Origin: Nitrospirota bacterium
GTDB lineage: Bacteria > Nitrospirota > Thermodesulfovibrionia > Thermodesulfovibrionales > Magnetobacteriaceae
Reading direction: 5' to 3'
Assembly: GCA_015233265.1 (NCBI GenBank)
Contig: JADFXZ010000072.1
Span: forward strand, 1 to 10,662
Length of the DNA stretch: 10,662 bases
Shown here: piece by piece, positions 6,853-10,662 of the stretch
Layout of the letters: each line of letters starts with the position of its first letter
Numbering within the stretch: the first letter of the stretch is position 1
The notes under the pieces: model-generated
The model's database searches: none
Told to the model about the DNA's origin: nothing
What the model saw: only the letters and a program-made list of their open reading frames with translations
Made by a program: the position numbers and the translations under genes

Positions 6853-8778
6853 TTATTTTACCTGAGCACCGGCAGGGATTTCTCTGTCTACCGTTATCAG
6901 CGTCAGCCCGTCGGGGTCTGAGGCGGCCAGCACCATGCCCTGCGATTCTACTCCCATGAGTTTTGCCGGTTTCAGATTTGCCACTATGACTACGGTCTTG
7001 CCTACCAGCTCCTCTGGCGTATAGTGCTTTCCTATGCCTGCCACCACTTGGCGTGCTTCCCCGGAGTCAACCGTCAATCTGATGAGTTTATTTGAACCCT
7101 TCACGGCCTCAGCGGTGATGACCTTAGCGGTCTTGAGTTTTATCTTCGCAAAATCTGCTATATCTACAATGTCTACTACGTTGTCTACTGCGTTCATCGG
7201 GCGCTCCTCCTTTGGAGACGGCACAGCGGCCTGCGGCTTCGCTGCCTTTACCTCTGTTTCAATACGTGGAAATAGCTGCTCCATTCCCTGAATCTGCATT
7301 CCTATTTCAATCAGACCCCATCTGCTTACTTCTGACAGTCTTACTTTCGATACGTCTTCCAGCGTTAAATGCTTGTACAGCATTGCCATCGATTTAGGCA
7401 TAAATGGATAGAGATACAGGCTTACAAATCTGATGCCTTCAATAAGCGAATATATTACCGTGGCAAGCCTCTCCTGGGTTTCGCTGGATTTAGCAAGCAC
7501 CCAGGGTTTGTTCGTATCGATATATTTATTTAAATATGTTACGAGAGTCCATATCTCATCAAGTGCCTTCTGAAAGGCAAGGGCATCAAGCTCTGCGTCG
7601 ATTTTCGGGAGAATCCCCTCTGCGATGCCTTTAAGTTCCTCCTCAACAGCATTGGCAGCCGGTATCTTGCCGTTAAAATACTTATTCAGCATTGCAAATG
7701 ACCTGCTGACAAGATTCCCTAAGTCATTGGCAAGGTCGGTATTTATTCTGCCAATTAGTGCCGCCTCAGAAAAATCACCGTCAAGGCCAAACGTTACCTC
7801 GCGAAATAGAAAATACCTAAGGGCATCAGCCCCATACCTTTGTGTTATTTCAAACGGGTCAACGGCATTTCCAAGCGATTTCGACATCTTGCGCCCTTCG
7901 GTAGTCCACCACCCGTGGGCAAACAGGCGCTTTGGCAGCGGTATATCAAGCGCCATTAACATAGCGCTCCAGAACACAGCGTGAGTTGTTAAAATGTCCT
8001 TACCAACTATATGAACAGAGGCCGGCCAAAAGTCTGACTTATCGCCGCTTAGATAGCGCGTTGCTGAGTAATAATTAATCAGGGCGTCAAACCACACATA
8101 TGTCACATAATTTGTGTCAAACGGCATCGGCACGCCCCATGACAGCCGCTGGGCTGGTCTCGATACACACAAATCGCCCAGGGCGTTTGAGCGTAAAAAC
8201 CCCAGCACCTCATTTTTCCTTGACTCCGGCATTATATAGCCCGGATTGTCTTTTATGTGCCTTACAAGTGCCTCGTGATACTTTGACATCAGAAAGAAAT
8301 AATTCTCCTCTTCTATTTTCTCGACTGCCCTGCCGCAGTCCGGACAATTCCTCTGCGGAACATCTTTGTCCGTCCAGAAACGCTCATCATGCGTACAGTA
8401 CCAGCCCTCATAGCGCCGCTTGACAATCTCTCCCTTGTCATAGAGCCGTTGAAGAAGCTCCTGAACTATCTCTATGTGGCCAGAGTCGGTAGTCCTTATG
8501 AAGGCGTCATTTGTAATATCGAGCTTCGTCCAGAGATTTTTGAAATTCTGGTAGAGCTTGTCTGTATGCTCCTTTGGGGATAATCCGGCGTCTGAGGCCG
8601 CTTTGAGTACCTTCTGCCCGTGTTCGTCCGTTCCCGTCAGGAAATACACGGTGTGTCCCATAAACCTGTTGAACCTCGCTAGTATATCTGCCGCAATCGT
8701 TGTATAGGCGTGCCCGATATGCGGGACATCGTTTACGTAATATATAGGGGTTGTTACATAAAAAAACTTCCATTCCAT
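6853..8778 (-). CDS. metG: Methionyl-tRNA synthetase
   Basis: The product is a 641-residue class I aminoacyl-tRNA synthetase that charges tRNA(Met) in the cytoplasm. The Rossmann core starts with YVTTPIYYVNDVPHIGHAY, in which His20-Ile-Gly-His23 is the HIGH motif. The connective peptide carries a zinc-knuckle region, C-x2-D at Cys128/Asp131 and C-x2-C at Cys145/Cys148, with Asp where Cys is common. KMSKS is at 297-301. A helical anticodon-binding domain follows, and the last 105 or so residues (from FAKIKLKTAKV) form an EMAPII-like tRNA-binding domain that usually promotes dimerisation. ATG 8778 is the natural start. GGAGG (8791-8795 on the + strand) lies 12 bases upstream, a long spacing. 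The gene follows ricT after 24 bases and is probably the last gene of a holB-ricT-metG operon. It converges on the methyltransferase gene. Confidence 0.97.
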   Translation of the reverse strand: MEWKFFYVTTPIYYVNDVPHIGHAYTTIAADILARFNRFMGHTVYFLTGTDEHGQKVLKAASDAGLSPKEHTDKLYQNFKNLWTKLDITNDAFIRTTDSGHIEIVQELLQRLYDKGEIVKRRYEGWYCTHDERFWTDKDVPQRNCPDCGRAVEKIEEENYFFLMSKYHEALVRHIKDNPGYIMPESRKNEVLGFLRSNALGDLCVSRPAQRLSWGVPMPFDTNYVTYVWFDALINYYSATRYLSGDKSDFWPASVHIVGKDILTTHAVFWSAMLMALDIPLPKRLFAHGWWTTEGRKMSKSLGNAVDPFEITQRYGADALRYFLFREVTFGLDGDFSEAALIGRINTDLANDLGNLVSRSFAMLNKYFNGKIPAANAVEEELKGIAEGILPKIDAELDALAFQKALDEIWTLVTYLNKYIDTNKPWVLAKSSETQERLATVIYSLIEGIRFVSLYLYPFMPKSMAMLYKHLTLEDVSKVRLSEVSRWGLIEIGMQIQGMEQLFPRIETEVKAAKPQAAVPSPKEERPMNAVDNVVDIVDIADFAKIKLKTAKVITAEAVKGSNKLIRLTVDSGEARQVVAGIGKHYTPEELVGKTVVIVANLKPAKLMGVESQGMVLAASDPDGLTLITVDREIPAGAQVK

Positions 8779-8802
8779 GTTAAAGTATAACCTCCATCGG
8801 TG

Positions 8803-9909
8803 TTACTCTTTCTTTTTAGTCTTAAACTTTCTGAATCTCCACTTGTTTTTTTTCTCGCCCGGCTCTTTTTTCGACTCCTGCGTTGTATCACCAGGAGAGT
8901 TCGGATTGGCTTCATTTTTCACCGGCTCGTGTTTAACCGGTTCTGGCTGGTTGGGGCCTGAACGGCCTTCGGCCTTTACATGACCTTTGTCAGTGGCTTC
9001 TGTTGAGGAAGCGCCGGGGGGACGCTTCTTGGTAAAGTGTTTTTTCCTTCTGTCACGACTTTTCGATTGTCCTTGTACGTTATCGGCTAACTGATCTGAT
9101 CTAGTGTCGCCGTTGCCATCAATCGCTGGAGCTTTCGCGCTATTCGGCGCGTGTTTGCCATGCGGCTGTTTGGGCTTTTCGGTGTTGACATAAAACTCGT
9201 TTTTCTCTTCTACTATGAAATCATCTAAAATGGCGTCTTCTTTTATTATTATGGCGTCCTCTGTGGCATCCTCTGGCCGGAAGTCCTCTACCTCGAATCC
9301 CAGACAGCACATCAGCCTGCCGCAAAGCCCTGACAATTTCCCTGGATTGAGGACAAGGTCTTGTTTTTTCGCCATTCTTATAGAAATCGGTGCGAAATTC
9401 GATAGAAACGTCCTGCAGCATACCTCTCTGCCGCAGATGCCAATCCCTCCTATGAGCTTCGTCTCGTCCCTTACACCTATCTGGCGCATCTCTATGCGTG
9501 TCTTAAATCTCGATGCCAGGTCCTTGACAAGCTCCCTGAAATCTATCCTGCCGTCGGCGGTAAAATAAAACACTATGCGCCGCCTGTCCAAGGTTACCTC
9601 TGTATGTACAAGTTTCATGGGAAGTCCCCGCGCGGCTATCCTCTCCACGCAATACTCCCGTGTCTGCTGTTCCAGCAAGTCGTTGCCTTCCTTGGCATTT
9701 ATGTCCTCTTCAGTAACGCCTCGTATGACCTTCTTGAGTTCCTTATCGGCAACTTCAATGGTTTTCTCGCCCAGAACTATATTACCTATGGTAAGACCAA
9801 AACTCGATTCCACTACGACGAAATCCCCTACTTTCACACTCAGGCCGTCTATCTCAAAGTCGTAAATCTTACCGCATTTCTTAAATCTGATACCAACCAC
9901 TGTAGGCAT
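8803..9909 (-). CDS. ricT: PSP1-domain protein RicT (YaaT family)
   Basis: The product is a 368-residue PSP1/YaaT protein. In Bacillus subtilis RicT forms an iron-sulfur complex with RicA and RicF that affects RNA maturation by RNase Y and developmental regulation; whether this holds here is unknown. Residues 1-205 match the family: VVGIRFKKCGKIYDF at the start, then the cysteine signatures ICGREVCC (Cys159, Cys164, Cys165) and LCGRLMCCLGFE (Cys196, Cys201, Cys202), which are likely cluster ligands. Residues from about 240 onward form a low-complexity tail rich in Lys, Pro, Glu and Asn, ending in a very basic KFKTKKKE, probably disordered. The ATG at 9909 gives MPTVVGIRF. TTG 9915 is an in-frame alternative adding two residues and lying closer to the GGAAGGGG motif. 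The upstream holB stop is 6 bases away, and a holB-ricT link is also seen in B. subtilis (holB-yaaT). Confidence 0.9.
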   Translation of the reverse strand: MPTVVGIRFKKCGKIYDFEIDGLSVKVGDFVVVESSFGLTIGNIVLGEKTIEVADKELKKVIRGVTEEDINAKEGNDLLEQQTREYCVERIAARGLPMKLVHTEVTLDRRRIVFYFTADGRIDFRELVKDLASRFKTRIEMRQIGVRDETKLIGGIGICGREVCCRTFLSNFAPISIRMAKKQDLVLNPGKLSGLCGRLMCCLGFEVEDFRPEDATEDAIIIKEDAILDDFIVEEKNEFYVNTEKPKQPHGKHAPNSAKAPAIDGNGDTRSDQLADNVQGQSKSRDRRKKHFTKKRPPGASSTEATDKGHVKAEGRSGPNQPEPVKHEPVKNEANPNSPGDTTQESKKEPGEKKNKWRFRKFKTKKKE

Positions 9910-9915
9910 ATTCAA

Positions 9916-10662
9916 TTAACCCCTTCCAAAAACGTCTCTCAGCTTTGAGGCTGTATAGTTAAACACTATTCCCTTGTTGAGGTTTAGTCTAAGATTCCTG
10001 CTCAGGTTGAAACAGGTTTCATAACAATCTATTATCAAGCCGATGTCGGCAGCCCTGCAAAGCTGGGTAAACTCTGATATCTTGTCCACATTCAAAACAG
10101 CGGTATGTCCTAATTTCAACACTGCCATATCCCGCAGAAATGTCATTGCCGCCTCAAACCACAGGGACATCTCCTGCCTGTCCTTCCACTGTTGTGCCTT
10201 TCTACCGCCAGCCATTGCCGTAAATACCTCAAACGCCCTGTTTCGCCCGCTTATCAGTTGCTCGTTTAACGCAGCCCTGGCGCTCCCGTTTGACAGGCCG
10301 ATTTGCTCATCCGTTACCGCAACACCATTTTTGTCCGCGATCGCGCGAAGTACCTTAATGGACAGCGGGACAAAGGGTACTCGTACACACCTTGAGCGGA
10401 TAGTGTCAAGGACTACCTCCTCCATGTGGGTTATCAAAATGATTATGCTGCCTGCCGGAGGTTCCTCAAGGGTCTTAAGGAAGGCATTTCCAGCGTTAGG
10501 ATTCATTGCGTGGGCATCTTTGATGACAACCGCCTTTGCCCTCCACTGCATAGCGCTGGTCGATAAAAACTCACAGGCCTCTCTGATTTGATCTATTTGT
10601 ATCACCCTGCTTGCCTCTTTGACCTGATCTGATTTGTCAGTCTTTTCGGGTTTGTCACCAAC
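9916..10662 (-). CDS. holB: DNA polymerase III delta-prime subunit, 5'-truncated by the window
   Basis: This is the C-terminal 248 residues of a clamp-loader subunit. The open frame has no stop before the window edge, and an internal GTG at 10605 is not the true start. Delta-prime is the non-ATPase stator that, with DnaX and delta, loads the sliding clamp. Visible signatures are IQIDQIREAC (family style I-x-IDQIR), KAVVIKDAHAMNPNAGNAFLKTLEEPP, which is the AAA+ core found in HolB and DnaX, and IRSRC, the conserved SRC motif. The helical collar domain follows and ends in ASKLRDVFGRG. About 80-100 N-terminal residues are missing, including the nucleotide-fold start. DnaX is an alternative because it shares the AAA+ motifs. 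However, the short C-terminus and the link to ricT favour HolB. The stop is 6 bases before the ricT ATG, consistent with one operon. Confidence 0.88.
   Translation of the reverse strand, partial: VGDKPEKTDKSDQVKEASRVIQIDQIREACEFLSTSAMQWRAKAVVIKDAHAMNPNAGNAFLKTLEEPPAGSIIILITHMEEVVLDTIRSRCVRVPFVPLSIKVLRAIADKNGVAVTDEQIGLSNGSARAALNEQLISGRNRAFEVFTAMAGGRKAQQWKDRQEMSLWFEAAMTFLRDMAVLKLGHTAVLNVDKISEFTQLCRAADIGLIIDCYETCFNLSRNLRLNLNKGIVFNYTASKLRDVFGRG

Noticed and set aside
8780..8797. Five-codon mini-frame on the - strand ending one base before the metG ATG and overlapping its ribosome binding site.
   Set aside because: Its ATG has no site of its own; likely a by-product of the GATGGAGG sequence.
10043..10591. 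Open frame of 182 codons on the + strand opposite holB.
   Set aside because: The - strand frame carries clear delta-prime motifs; the + strand translation has no recognisable pattern.

Overview
The window looks like a chromosomal segment of a Gram-negative, diderm bacterium of moderate GC content. Three things support this. There is a type II secretion pseudopilin gene (gspG). There is a holB-ricT-metG cluster, and an rpsU-NIF3-dnaG cluster; to my recollection both arrangements occur in Nitrospirota and Desulfobacterota-type genomes. A Nitrospirota member is my best guess, but this is an inference from gene content and protein style, not a database result.

Left part (1-3127, + strand): an AT-rich leader carries a sigma70-like promoter with an extended -10. 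It is followed by rpsU (ribosomal protein S21), a hairpin resembling an intrinsic terminator, a NIF3/DUF34 family metalloprotein gene and dnaG (primase). This resembles the classical rpsU-dnaG-rpoD 'macromolecular synthesis' operon, but a NIF3 gene sits between rpsU and dnaG and no rpoD follows dnaG. Next (3257-3688) is a lone gspG, the major type II secretion pseudopilin, starting at TTG behind a strong ribosome binding site.

Middle (about 3690-6829, + strand): a compact two-gene restriction-modification module. A PD-(D/E)XK nuclease of about 270-280 residues is translationally coupled (TAATG) to a 720-residue amino-methyltransferase of the DUF1156/COG1743 'Zn-ribbon methylase' type. A good promoter candidate and two small palindromes lie just upstream. 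The module is wedged between housekeeping genes and ends only 23 bases before the convergent metG. It is the accessory part of the window and the most interesting one.

Right part (6853-10662, - strand, read right to left): the 3' part of holB (DNA polymerase III delta-prime, cut by the window edge), ricT (PSP1/YaaT family) and metG (methionyl-tRNA synthetase with a C-terminal tRNA-binding domain). The gaps are 6 and 24 bases, so these are probably one operon. No tRNA, rRNA, CRISPR array, transposase or integrase was found, and no gap between genes exceeds 300 bases.
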